A stretch of 64,000 nt of DNA, taken from positions 13,320,001 through 13,384,000 of the forward strand of contig BSBN01001965.1 of the NCBI GenBank assembly GCA_027924645.1, given 5' to 3'. Each line of letters starts with the position of its first letter. Position 1 is the first letter of the stretch. The notes below the pieces were generated by a model, which was not told the DNA's origin, did not search any database, and saw only the letters and a program-made list of their open reading frames with translations. Positions 37,042 through 47,729 of the stretch are shown one piece after another. The position numbers and the translations under genes are program-made. Source of the DNA: Cunninghamia lanceolata (Eukaryota; Streptophyta; Pinopsida; Cupressales; Cupressaceae).

Positions 37042-39630
37042 CTAACCCTGTTGCCATGGAGCACTACTCCCTGCTCTACCCTCTCCTCTATCTCCCCCTG
37101 ATTGTTGGGGACCCCTCACTAATCTCACAAATCGAGACCCACCTACCCTTTGGGATGCCATAGACTGGCTCCTAAAGCTGGGTACACGCTGATCCGCTAA
37201 TACTGTCCCGTGGTATAAACCTCTATAATACTGAGCCTAAGCCTGTGCTCTAGCAAGCTCACTTTGAACCTGGGCTAACTATGTATGTGCTTGCTGCACC
37301 TATGATACCAAAAAGCTAGAGGTACCACATGTACTCATAGCTATCACTGCGGCATACCTCTCAGCTCTCATCACCCTCACACTAGCCAAAGATGCGTCTC
37401 TCTCTGGATATCTCTGATATCTCTCCTGCGTCTGCATCTCTCTAAGAGTCTGCTGCTCTTAGGTGAGCCCTCAACTGCCTAATCTAACCCTACAGTGTCT
37501 CAATAGCCTACTGCTATAAATCAGGCTACGAAGCTTGCTATGCTAGCACCTGCCCCTATACCTACTACTGTGCCACCTGCTGTGGTGGCGACATCTACCT
37601 CTGCTGCACTACCACCAGCTGTACTGGCCCCTGTGCCTGCACCTATCCCACAGCCTACGGCTATACAACTACCTGCTAACCTGAAGGGTCCTCCCCGGAC
37701 CTCCTCCTCTATCTATGTCCTCCACCTCCTCGTCCATCTCCTCCTCCTCCTCCATCATCCCCCTCTCCTCCTCCTCCATCCTCTCCTCCTGCCAGCTCTA
37801 CCCTCATCATCTAAATCATCCTCGTCAATATGAGGAGCTAACTCTCCAGGCCCTTAGTATATGGGGAATGGATGCGCCGCGAACCACTCCTCATAATCTA
37901 GCATCATGTCAGCATCCACTATGTCCCTCCTCATGGACCAGGATGCATGAGGAATCTGCTGAAAGTCTGTCAGAGCCTCCTTGGATAATGCTACCGGACC
38001 CACCTATATCTCTCTACATGAGTCATAGCAAATCGTGCTTGGCCCTATGGTTTGCCCTGTACTTTGCCAAACTGCCTATGCACTCAGCTCACAATCTATC
38101 GCTCCATAATGTACCTAGTCCTGCCAATGAGCCACCGAGTCTGGAAGCAGTATGGAAGCTCATCTACCTCATCATCCCATACCTCACAGTCTAAGTATGG
38201 GCGCCAGACAACCAAATCTACATTATCAAATGTGTGCCTCCAGTACTCTAGCTTCCCCAACTTGTGCTGGAAAATCACACCTGTATAACCATAACTGTAG
38301 GGCTCACCCCTCTGCCTATGAAATAGACATACCGACTGTGTGATAGCTATATGCTCCCATAACCAAAACTACAACAACAATACACTTGCTGACAAGTTGG
38401 CCCCTCTATGGTACACTACCTGATGCATAACTCTATATAAGTGTACAAGCACGCACACACCCCATGTGTACCGAGTCCCATCAATGATCATGCTCTCTAA
38501 CACACTCCCCTAGCCAATCGGGAAGCCGTGTGACCTTCTATTAGGGCATACTACGCCACCGATCAATCTTGCCACTATGCCTGGGAAGTAGCCATAGCAA
38601 TCATGAATGTCCTGCCACGAAATCACCTGCTCCACCAACTCTAGGTCATCGAATACCCATATGCACTTAACTAATCTAGCATCCCATTGTGACTCATACT
38701 TGACCAACTCTCCCTGAATAGGGAGGTGCAGAATCTGATGTACATCCTTAAGAGTGATCGCCATCTCCTCTGTTGGAAGATGGAATGTGCCATCCTCGCT
38801 ATGGAATCGCTCCACCACTATAGTCAACATCACTCGGTTTGTGTGAACCTCAGGCATGAAGCAAACATAATAAAGACCCATAGCACCAAGCGCCTTGCGG
38901 TCAATCTCAGTCAACATATACCGCTGCAACAATGGCAACGGGAACTGGTCTTGTGACATAAGGGTATCCCGAATATCCTCCTGCAACCAAACCAAGCATA
39001 ACGTCATAGAAATCCATATCCAAGCAAGCCTACTCAAAGAAATCAAACTATCCTATCAATGACTTAACATATCAAATTAATCAAAACAAGCATATCCTCT
39101 CTTGACTAGATTCTCGGCAATCTCAGAGATTGCTTATCAATTGGCCCATCGATCAAGGTGCCAATTGGATTAATTTCGTTAAGTCAACTGATTTTCCTAG
39201 TGCAAATGCACCGATCCAGGTAGCAAATGTGCAAATCCATATCATCTACGTCTCTTCACCATGAATACGCCGCCCTTTGATGTGTATGCACCATTTTGGC
39301 ACATGTGCCGCTTATTATGTCACATACGCCGCTCCTCAATGGATGCACCAATTCAGAGCCTATATGCGCCAAACTACCATAAGCATCGTAGTATATATCC
39401 AATGCATCATTTAGAAGCATAGGCACCATCTCAGAGCATATATGCATTGAACGACAGTTCGGCGCATCTATCCTAGTATTTTTCTTAAGCATTTATTGCC
39501 CTAATAAATGACTTTTAACAAATTTTGACGAACTACGTACTGGGGGTCTTGCCTCAGCTAGCCGATCGAACCGTCAGACTCACTCAAACTAGTGCTCCTC
39601 ACATGGAATATCCATCTCTCTGGCTGCCAT
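37042..39630 (-). pseudogene. Element G antisense gene: plant mobile domain (PMD) protein, intron-containing, decayed
   Basis: The gene is read opposite to gag-pol. Exon 1 would start at ATG 39630-39628 and end at 39541. The intron 39540-38981 (GTACGT donor, TTTGGTTGCAG acceptor) is phase 0. Exon 2 continues at 38980 with EDIRDTLMSQ and the PMD core (FHSEDGTFHLPTEEMAITL, HQILHLPIQGE, and near 38080 ER-IVS-VHRQFG-VQ). The C-terminus is Gly/Asp- and Gln-rich with a coiled segment and stops after PWQQG at 37042-37044. Exon 1 carries one TAG and two TGA codons, exon 2 several TAGs and a frameshift. PMD proteins (PF10536) occur in plant MAIN/MAIL nuclear proteins and in transposons; the role here is unknown. 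Confidence 0.75.
39230..39490 (-). repeat. Element G intron array of GGYGCAT repeats
   Basis: Diverged GGCGCAT/GGTGCAT phrases, most on the minus strand and some on the plus strand, lie inside the predicted first intron of the antisense PMD gene. They match the array in the sense leader at 26070-26440. Confidence 0.6.
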
Positions 39631-39704
39631 GCTCTCGTAAGCTCTTAAAAGACCAATCAACTAAGGACAAGTGTGCAAATGAATAGAACTTTTGGACCCA
39701 ACTC

Positions 39705-39712
39705 CTATTATA
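39705..39712 (-). promoter_or_regulatory. Possible TATA box of the G antisense PMD gene
   Basis: TATAATAG on the minus strand, about 80 bases before the proposed ATG. It is weak and placed mainly by position. The minus-strand open frame at 39661-39933 lies across it and shows no PMD similarity. Confidence 0.3.
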
Positions 39713-39976
39713 GCAAGTGAACCATATCTGACTATATGACAACTACGACTACTTTCCATGTTTGTTTCTCTGAAACATATCCCATTTTTTTTCCATCCTA
39801 ACCCACTTTTCCCCTTCTTCTTTGTGAGATTGTCCATCTCACGCCTTCTGCCTTCTTCCCATCTAATCTCTTGAGGGGGCATCCTGTCGTTAAACTTGTA
39901 CCAGAGGCAAACTAGGGCATGTATCACTGTCAAAAATTCTTATTCTTTGAAACAACGTGATAAAACACATTGCATC

Positions 39977-39990
39977 AAAGAGGAGCAAAA
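39977..39990 (+). other. Element G polypurine tract
   Basis: AAAGAGGAGCAAAA lies directly against the 3' LTR and confirms the + orientation of G. Confidence 0.75.
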
Positions 39991-41022
39991 TGTATACACC
40001 TAAAAATGAAATGACTCTACTTACATAAATATTTTAAATATTTATTTCATCTTCACATTCCTCTATCAATAAATAAATAAATTTATTTATTTATTTGATT
40101 CATCTCCTCTCATATTATTAAATAAATTACATTTATTTAATTAATTAAAAATTCATCTACATCAACTTCATTCTTCTAAATAATTAAATAATTTTAATTA
40201 TTTAATGAAAAATCTTTTATTCTTCCAAATTTAAATAAAATGCAATTTTATTTAAATAAAATCTTAAATCTCCACAAAATAAAATATATTTGATATTTTA
40301 TTTTTCCTCCAAATTATCTACAAGTAATTAAATAAATTCATTTATTTAATTATGCTTTCTTATCTTCAAAAATCCTTCTTATCTTCTAAAAATATATTCT
40401 TCTTGTCATACAAAAGCAAAAGCTGAGTTAAAGCAACTTTAAAGCAACTGTGTTCTTAAATTCAAAAAATAAATTCTAATTTAAGAAAATGAAAACTCAT
40501 CCTCATCAACAAAGTAGTTAACTCAACAAAGCTTCTTTTTGAATGACACATGTCCTTCTTCTATTTGTTGCACATTCCTCAACCATTCTCCTCCGTCGAT
40601 CTTCTTATTTCTTCTCAACCATTGATCTTCTTCCACACAACTCTATAAATACAACCCTCTTCTTCTTCATTCAAAATCCATCATTTGAGTAAACTTATGC
40701 TGCAGGAACTATAGCGCACCATTGGCACCCCCATCTTCATACCACTTCATATCATCCTTTTCACTAGTGTGTTGAAGTTCATCTTCAATCACATAAAATA
40801 TCATAGCCATTCTATTATTGTCATCTTCAACAAGCAAGGGAGCATACACTTTTGAGGGCTTCATTATTAGCAAGATCAAGAATAGATAGGTGAACAATGG
40901 AAGGTGTAAGGTAAAGGTTGTAAGTATCTTCATTTTTTATTTTAAATCTCATTTTCCTTCATATTTTGTTGATGTATTAGGTTTGTTATTGTTATTGATT
41001 AATCCACATTTCACCCATCACA
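39991..41022 (+). repeat. Element G 3' LTR
   Basis: This 1032-bp copy begins TGTATACACC and ends CATCACA. Its TATAAATA is at 40644-40651. A 12-base local duplication (TTAAAGCAACTT then TTAAAGCAACTG near 40430) explains most of the length difference from the 5' copy. Confidence 0.9.
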
Positions 41023-41207
41023 TCTTCCATGACCTCTTCCACCACATCATGGAAGATTATGTGGATGAATTGTTGGGGAAATCAAAAACATGAGAAGAAC
41101 ACTTCGACATCCTAGTAAAGATCTTCAATAGACTAGAGAAATACAATGTGGAGGTAAACCCGAAGAAATGCGTTTTTGGGGTCACTTCAGGAAAACTTTT
41201 GGGATAC
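41023..41207 (+). pseudogene. pol: Element B RT, second part
   Basis: The first five bases are the right copy of the G target duplication (tcttc, 41023-41027). The piece reads HDLFHHIMEDYVDELLGKSK, then a TGA, then FNRLEKYNVEVNPKKCVFGV and TSGKLLGY. It covers the RT active site, whose last Asp is Glu (YVDE), so this copy is catalytically dead. It ends in the middle of the GKLLGY landmark at the H insertion; the remainder (YIVSRRGIEVDLAKVK) starts at 57952. Confidence 0.88.
41203..41207 (+). repeat. Target-site duplication of element H, left copy (gatac)
   Basis: GATAC recurs at 57952-57956 after the right LTR of H. Confidence 0.85.
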
Positions 41208-42271
41208 TATTTAGGGGGAAAATTGATAGTTTGTTTAAACTAGGTTAAGTGCTAACATTTCTCCACTAAGCATTGGGAGGACAAGGACTGAGCTTATGAA
41301 CAAGTTTATAATCACTTTGTCTATCCCTTACACTCACGTAATTATGAAACCTAAGGCCCTAACTAAGGTTTTATCAAGTGTTTTCCTTTCAGCCAAGTAA
41401 AACCCTAATTATGTCTTGAATTAGAAATATTTAGAAACTAATGAAACAACTGGAAAAACTGATCACAAAAGTGCAGAGAGAAGGTTTCAGAGACTATGCA
41501 CCTAGATTTTGAGGACCACTTGGACTAGGGCACCCACTCTTTTGTCCCAAAAGTTTTTGAACTGTAAAATCTTCTGCACAAGGTGTCTGAGACTGCTAAA
41601 TGCCTTCCATATCTAGAAAATAGCCCCTAGTTAGACTAGGGCACCCTCTCCTTAGTCCCGCACGTGTTAGAATATGAAAACTCAAGAGTCTATCATGACT
41701 GTATCCGCAATATCTTCCTTCCTGTAGCTTCTTTCTGTCGGAACCTGCAAAACATGATCTGCACCTACAAAAGAAGGGAAATGTTGTGGCTATATAGGAT
41801 CTTGCCTCAGTCAAGCACCGTCTTTGGTATTTCTACCTCAACAATGGCCAGAGATAAAGATTTGCAGAAGTGTGTGCAAACCTAATAATGTGTATGAAAA
41901 AACATCAAACCTTAGATGTCTCAATCAGGGTAAGATCAACAACTTGCTTTGCATCAATAAACACATACAACTTCACCTCAAGGAGATGAAACAAAATGAA
42001 GACTTGCATGGACAAGAAGGTGAATTAGCAATATTCATGGAGAATCTCCAAGCTTGCTGTTGGAGGCTTCAACCCTTCTCCCGATCATGCAAAGGGTGTA
42101 CAAACCCTAGGAAGAGCAAGATAGACTCAAGATCTTGATTCCTAATATCCATCCATTGTCTCCATGATAGCAAATATAAGATACTTTTAAGAGCTTCAAC
42201 AAGTCACTGATCTTCAATGGCAATTGTAGCAGAGTTTTGGCATCAATCTTGCATAAGAATTGTGTGTGATA

Positions 42272-42276
42272 AAATG
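42272..42276 (+). repeat. Target-site duplication of element I, left copy (aaatg)
   Basis: AAATG recurs at 46623-46627. The sequence GATAAAATG then continues with ATTTTCAAA in the uninterrupted H LTR (57530-57545), which confirms the site. Confidence 0.88.
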
Positions 42277-43416
42277 TGATGCAGGAACATCCAAGTGGAC
42301 AAGCTATCCACATCGCCCAAAAAGATGTCTAGTTTATTTTTTCTAATTTTGGTGTGTTTTGTAGAGACATTACAGTGCTTGTTCTAGTTCATGGTTGTTA
42401 TCAAGGCTAGAGTTCATCTCTATTCGAAGTCAAATGTGCTTTGATGTGCTTTTGGTAGGATAAAAGAGCAATATTAGAGGGAGATTCATATATCAGCAGG
42501 ATGACATTTGCAGTCCCTTCGATAGTCTGATGTAATGGAATGTTCATCAGCGGGAGTCCTTTTGACATCCGAGAGATACCCCGATATCCTCTAGAGTTCT
42601 GGTCTGGGTGTGACTTAGCCATTTTGGTGAGACATGTCATCATCTACCTGACTCTGACCTCTATCTTTTCAATACCGTGATCTGTCGATAGGATTTTGCC
42701 TTTTTGGTGTGACTCTTGAAGGTGTCTCCTCGATAGCCCGATGATGAGTATGATGTTGCAGAAGAATCTTTATCAGTGGGAGATTTCTATTTTGGTGCGA
42801 CTTCATTCTGGGTCCTACTAACTCAGCGATATATCAGTGTGACATGACTCTTTCGGTGGGACTCCTTTCAGCGTCCCCCCAATCCAACAATGATTGATTT
42901 TTCTATTTTTGGTTGACTTCTTCGTAGACCATATGGAATACTTGGAGTGCATGTATTGGCTCGACTTAATGGCAACTTGGCTCTAGTGGTGGAAGCCTAT
43001 TTTGGGTTTGAATAATGGAAATTATATAGAAACATGGACCGTGGCATGTGCCCTATAATGCATGAAGCATTCAGTGGGGATCATGGTGAAATCATGTTTG
43101 CTATGATGGGTATATTCATTGATGAGCCCGCAACCTGTGCTCTAGATGGAATGATTCAAGTTAGTGGTGCAGAAATGGAATTGTATAGAGTGGGAAGATT
43201 AAAAGGGGGGGATGAGAGAGAGAGAAGTGCCCAAGAAAGGGGAAATTAGCCAAAGAAAGAATTCTCTATTTTGTAACGAAATCTTGGTAAAGAAACTTTC
43301 TGTAATGATCTTTGAATCTTGATATCAATAAAAAATGTGTTTTCTTTTTTGTCCCTAGTGTAATTTTGCTATGAGATTGGACAGCCTAATGAGGATCTTC
43401 ATTCTTGACTACATCA
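42277..43416 (+). repeat. Element I 5' LTR
   Basis: TGATGCAGG to ACATCA, 1140 bp. A TATA box (TTATATAGA, TATATAG at 43023-43029) is preceded at 42480-42870 by an array of phrases such as TCGGTGGGACTCC and TCAGTGTGACATGAC. The open frame 43034-43249 is mirrored at 46230-46496 in the other LTR and lies after the TATA box; no homology is seen. Confidence 0.88.
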
Positions 43417-43418
43417 AG

Positions 43419-43430
43419 TGGTATCAGAGC
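43419..43430 (+). other. Element I primer binding site (initiator Met tRNA)
   Basis: TGGTATCAGAGC, two bases after the LTR end. Confidence 0.9.
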
Positions 43431-43436
43431 ACAAGC

Positions 43437-44620
43437 TTTCCTGAGCATGTAGAAGATACACCAAGATCTGTTGAAGGGGAAGTGAAAATAGTTGAAGAGA
43501 AGGTTTGTGGGCTATTGCAGGTGAGAAAGAGAGTCCTGAATGGCAAAGAGCCTGAAACCATTGGAGATGTCACCACATAGGGAATGCCTAGAATTGAGGA
43601 AGTGTTGGAATGCTTCTGAGTGATGATGAGGGAAGACTTAAGAAATGATAACAAAAATGAGGTGAGAAGGGTTATTGGAGATGCCAGAGACGCTGCAAGT
43701 AGAGAAGAAAGTGAAGTGGAACAGAGAAGAATAGGACAGAGAAGAAGAATAGCCTGAGGAAGCTAGAGAAGATAGATTTTTGAGAACTCTTGTGAAAATT
43801 GTGAAGAGTAACAAGGTGGATGTGCCTAATTTTACTGGGATGTTGAATCCAAAAGAGTTAATTGACTGGATAGGTGAACTAGAAAAATATTTTGAATTAG
43901 AAGACATTAGAGACCCTTAGAGGCTTAAGATAGCTCAAACAAAATTGAAGGGACATGTTGTGTTATGGTGGAAGGGATTACAAAGAGAGTGAGTTACTTA
44001 TGGAGATTCTAGGATAACAAGGTGGAATCAGATGGTGGCAAGACTGAAACATAAATTCATTCCTGGTGATTATAAATTGGAACTATTCAAACAGTTGTAA
44101 AACCTAAAGTAGAAAGATATGAGTGTAAAAGATTACATAGAAGAGTTTTACAAGTTAGCCATTCGATCAGGGAGGCATGAGGTTGATAAGGAGAAGGTAG
44201 CCAGGTATGTGAATGGTTTACAGTATAACATTCAGGATGAGATGAGTAGGGTGAAGTTGACTTCCGTGGAAGAAGCTTACCAATATGCATTGAAGGTAGA
44301 AGAGAAGGTAATGAGAAGGAAAATAAACAATTCTAAAGGTCGAGGAAGATTTACAGTTGCGAAAGAGCGAGTGAGCAATAGCAAGGGAAACCAAATTGAA
44401 GAAGAATCCAAACCTAGATCAAGCCAGGGAATGGGTTACAATGCAAGGACAAAAGATATCCTAGCAAGAGGGCATGATAGCACCAGCAGAGGTTTTATGG
44501 GCAAATGTTATCACTGTAAGGAAGCTAGACATCATGCTTATGAATGTCCTCAAATACAAGAAGGTAGTAAGAGGAGCACAACAAGAAACCATTTAACACA
44601 AGAGGATGCATAGAGTGTAG
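43437..44620 (+). pseudogene. gag: Element I gag
   Basis: A Glu/Lys-rich N-terminal part is followed, after a frame change near 43750, by the capsid text VDVPNFTGMLNPKELIDWIGELEKYFE, VLWWKGLQRE, KHKFIPGDY and KDYIEEFYKLAIRSGR (up to about 44170), typical of gypsy capsids. A complete C-x2-C-x4-H-x4-C knuckle lies at 44506-44547. Interruptions are TAG or TGA for the most part (43918, about 43992, 44098, about 44110, 44611). It would form the particle and package RNA. Confidence 0.85.
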
Positions 44621-45075
44621 CAGCTATAAAATGTGAAGATCCTGAGCGTGGTGAATCTCTCATGATGAGGAGAGTGTTGGTGAACCCGAAGGTGGCAGAG
44701 GAAGAACCATCCCAATGAAGGAGTCTCTTTCAAACTGTGTGCAAATCTAGAGGTAAGTGTTACAAAGTTATAGTGGATAGTGGTAGTATGGATAACCTAG
44801 TTTCTAAGGAAATGGTGGATAAGCTAGGTTTAAAAAGATGTAAGCACCCTAATCCATACAAGGCTTCATGGTTGCAAGAAGGGCATGAGATGATTGTGAG
44901 TGAGTAGTGTTTAGTTACTTTTCAGATTGGATCTTACAAGGATAATGTGTTGTGTGATGTGATGTCTATGAGTGCTTGTCATATGTTGTTGGGTAGGCCA
45001 TGGCAATTTGACAGAGAGGCCATTTATGATGGCAAAAGGAATGTGTACACCATCCAGAAAGATGGTCAGTGAAGG
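44621..45075 (+). pseudogene. pol: Element I aspartic protease
   Basis: The frame of gag continues with YKVIVDSGSMDNLVSKEMVDKLGL, catalytic D-S-G at 44776-44784 intact, and MLLGRPWQFDREAIYDGKRN near 44985. It ends around 45070 (TGA after KDGQ). The following 400 bases up to the LTR keep some protein-like text (KGKFPKKATDW) but no RT block, so pol is cut right after protease. Confidence 0.85.
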
Positions 45076-45472
45076 AAATGAAAAGATCCAACTCCATCAT
45101 TTTTTGTACTATTTAGAAGCAGGAATTTGAAGAGGAGGAAGAGGTTGGACACTAGGGTATGAAGACATTCAAAGGGCAAGTTTCCAAAGAAAGCAACAGA
45201 TTGGACTTCAAGTTCTTACAAAAACATCATAAAGAGGAAATAAAATAGTGAGGTAAACCGATGGCAAGAAGTAATTCACAAATTCAACTCAGCACAGATG
45301 GGGCTAACTGCTGGAGTGTGAAGAATGGTGAAGCATAGAGGTATGATAGAAGGAAAGCTCCTATGGACAAAGAGCAGATTTGCATAAAAAACAAGCATGG
45401 GATTACAATCTCATGCATCTTTCTATGTTCCTGAGCTCTCTAACTTAGAAACATTTATTTACCTAGGGTGTC

Positions 45473-46622
45473 TGATGCAGGAGCATCCAAGTGGACAAGC
45501 TATCCGCATCGCCCAAAAAGATGTCTAGTTTAGTTTTTCTAATTTTGGTGTGTTTTACAAAGACATTATAGTTCTTGTTCTAGTTTGTGGTTGTCAGCAA
45601 GGCTAGAGTTCATCTCTGTTCAAAGTCAAATGTGCTTTGATGTGCTTTTGGCAGGATAAAAGACCAGCATCCGAGCGAGATTCATACATTGGCAATATGA
45701 CATTTGCAGTCCCTTCGATAGTCTGATGTTATGGAATGTTCATTGGCATGAGTCCTTCTAATGTCCCAGAGATACCCCGATATCCTCCAAAGTTTTGGTC
45801 TGGGTGTGACTTAGCCACTTCGGTGAGACATGTCGTCATCGGCTTTAATCTGACCTTTGTCTCTTCGATACCCCAATTTGTCAGTGGGACTTTACCTTTT
45901 CGGTGTCACTCTCGGAGGTGTCTCCTTGATAGCTCAATGATGGGTATGCTACTACAGAAGAGTCTTTATCGATGGGAGATTTCTATTTCAGCGTGACTTT
46001 GTTCTGGGTCGTACAGACTCAATGATATATCGGTGTGACATGACTCTTTTAGTGGGACTCCTTTTAGCATCCCCCTAATCTAGCAATGATTGATTTTTCT
46101 ATTTCTGGTTGACTTCTTCGTAGACCATATGAAATACTTGGAGTGCATGTATTGGCTCGACTTAATGGCGACATGGCTTTAGTGGTGGAAGGCTATTTTG
46201 GGTTTCAATAATGGAAATTATATAGAAACATGGACTGTGGCGTGTGCCTTGTAATGCATGAAGCATTCAATGGGGATTGTGGTGAAATCATGTTTGCTAT
46301 CATGGGTATATTCATTGATGAGCCTGCAACCTATGCTCTAGATGGAATGATTCGAGTTAGTGGTACAGAAATGGAATTGTATAGAGTGGGAAGATTAAAA
46401 GGGGGGTGGGACAAGAGAGAGAGAGAGAGAGAGTGCCTAGGAAAGGAGAATTTGACCAAAGAAAGAATTCTTTGTTTTGTAATGAAATCTCGATAAAGAA
46501 ACTTTCTGTAATGATCTCTAAATTTTGATATCAATAAAGAATGTGTTTTCTTTTTTGTCCCTATTGTAGTTTTTCTATGAGATTGGACAGTCTGATAAGG
46601 CTCTTCATTCTTGACTGCATCA
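45473..46622 (+). repeat. Element I 3' LTR
   Basis: TGATGCAGG to GCATCA, 1150 bp. TATATAG is repeated near 46219-46225, and the motif array at 45670-46070 includes an exact TCGGTGTGAC at 46030-46039. A GA microsatellite near 46413-46432 is longer than in the 5' copy and partly explains the size difference. Confidence 0.88.
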
Positions 46623-47046
46623 AAATGATTTTCAAATGTCTTTTTATATCTAGCTTTAGGGAATTCAAATTTTGAAATAACGTCTCGATATCATGTGAAA
46701 ACTAAGAATTTGAAAACAGAATCTCGAGGCACTCGACAAGAGCTGACATCCCACCAAAATTCAAAATCCTAGGAAATAGGGAAGGAATAGGGTGAAGGTG
46801 CCCAAGTCCAAGCCCCCAATTTCTACTTAGATTTGCATTTTTGGGGGTCCTAGGGACCCAAATCTCAAATCCCCTTTCCAAGTTCTATCAACAAGTTACC
46901 TCAAAAAGTGAACAATTGCTTTAGACCTAGTCAATCAGGGTTTTTGGGAGGCCAAAAAAGAAAAGGTTGAGAGGTCACTGAAAGTGAGGAGCTAAACCAA
47001 GGGAAATTATACCATTCCATATAGGAGGACAATTTTTGTTGTTACA

Positions 47047-47061
47047 TTTAGCCCCCACTTT
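47047..47061 (-). other. Element H polypurine tract
   Basis: On the minus strand AAAGTGGGGGCTAAA lies directly before the 3' LTR, confirming that H is transcribed leftwards. Confidence 0.8.
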
Positions 47062-47729
47062 AGTGGCCATATGACACTACGTGCATACGCAACTAAAGGA
47101 AATTAAATGCGTCAATCATGAAAAGGATATCCAAAAGGATACTATAGAGGAAGCCGAAGTGTTGTCACTAAGAAGGTAGAAGCCCCCAAGTCTACAATCC
47201 TACAAGACCTCAAAGTTAGGAATCGCAACCTACAAAGGAACACTTGTCAGAAAAGTCAAAACAAAATCAATTTGCAACCACCACCAATAAGTTAGTACAT
47301 AAAACATTAAGGGGGTTGAGTGATGAGACATGATGAGGGAGGAAATCGAGGGAGATATATTCCCCCCCTTGTTTCTACTTTCTTAGTCTAAGAGTAGAAA
47401 CAAGGAGATATCCATGCACATTGATTTCAAGGGAAACTTGATGAGAAATGTGTTATGAGGGTTATTTGAAGAAACAACACTCAAACATAGCACATTAGGG
47501 AAGAAATAGAGCAGAACCAAGATTCCAACACAACCAATGACAGTAAAATCAGGGTTTGATAGCTCAAGAAAAGGGGTCAAGAGTGGAAAAACACACTTTG
47601 ACACCTAGTTAGGGATAGGAATTCTCACTCGCTTACTTTATGTAAAAGGGAGTTGTCACTTATCACTAACTCATTCTTGTTTCTTGTCATTGTAGAAAGG
47701 TAGAGGAGAGAGAGAAGGATAATAGGGGA

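Larger units (their letters stand above)
24945..41022 (+). mobile_element. Element G: 16-kb Tat-type Ty3/gypsy retrotransposon with antisense PMD gene
   Basis: G is bounded by LTRs at 24945-25964 and 39991-41022. It has a primer site at 25968, a long leader, gag-pol from 28199 to a natural TAA at 35065-35067, a 4.9-kb 3' region carrying an antisense PMD gene, and a polypurine tract at 39977-39990. Domain order: gag, C-H-H-C knuckle, protease, G-patch linker, RT, gypsy RNase H, aRNH, integrase. The LTRs differ at only about 6 of the first 215 positions by eye, so G is the youngest large insertion in the window. Several frameshifts and stops make it non-functional. Confidence 0.9.
42277..46622 (+). 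mobile_element. Element I: short non-autonomous gypsy derivative (gag and protease only)
   Basis: The 4346-bp element has LTRs at 42277-43416 and 45473-46622 and only 2056 bp between them, holding gag, a CCHC knuckle and a protease but no RT, RNase H or integrase. It inserted into the H left LTR. The initiator-Met primer site and + orientation are clear; a polypurine tract is not obvious. The gag and protease text resemble Ty3/gypsy chromovirus-type proteins. By eye the LTRs are near 88-90% identical. Confidence 0.88.
41208..47046 (-). repeat. Element H 3' LTR, interrupted by element I
   Basis: Left piece 41208-42276 and right piece 46628-47046 together match the 1479-bp right LTR. The first bases read TATTTAGG where the other copy has TGTTTAGG. 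A TATA-like TATATAG on the minus strand is at 41791-41797. Downstream of it in the transcribed direction are GGACTAGGGCACCC (41522-41535) and AGACTAGGGCACCC (41633-41646), discussed as a finding. Open frames 41596-41814, 41664-41885 and 41824-42138 are LTR sequence; the last one has a counterpart at 57146-57394. Confidence 0.88.

Noticed and set aside
39661..39933. Minus-strand open frame upstream of the G PMD exon 1, considered as an earlier exon
   Set aside because: No PMD similarity and no counterpart before H exon 1; the TATA-like site falls inside it.
24945..41022. Endogenous pararetrovirus, because of G-patch, RNase H and protease
   Set aside because: LTRs, primer site, polypurine tract, integrase and 5-bp target duplication show an LTR retrotransposon.
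41824..42138. Cys-rich short open frame with a partner at 57146-57394
   Set aside because: Both lie in the H LTR pair; duplicates of one LTR segment.
43034..43249. Small gene after the TATA box in the I LTR, with a partner at 46230-46496
   Set aside because: The second copy is the other LTR. The C-terminal parts diverge by frame and no family is recognised.
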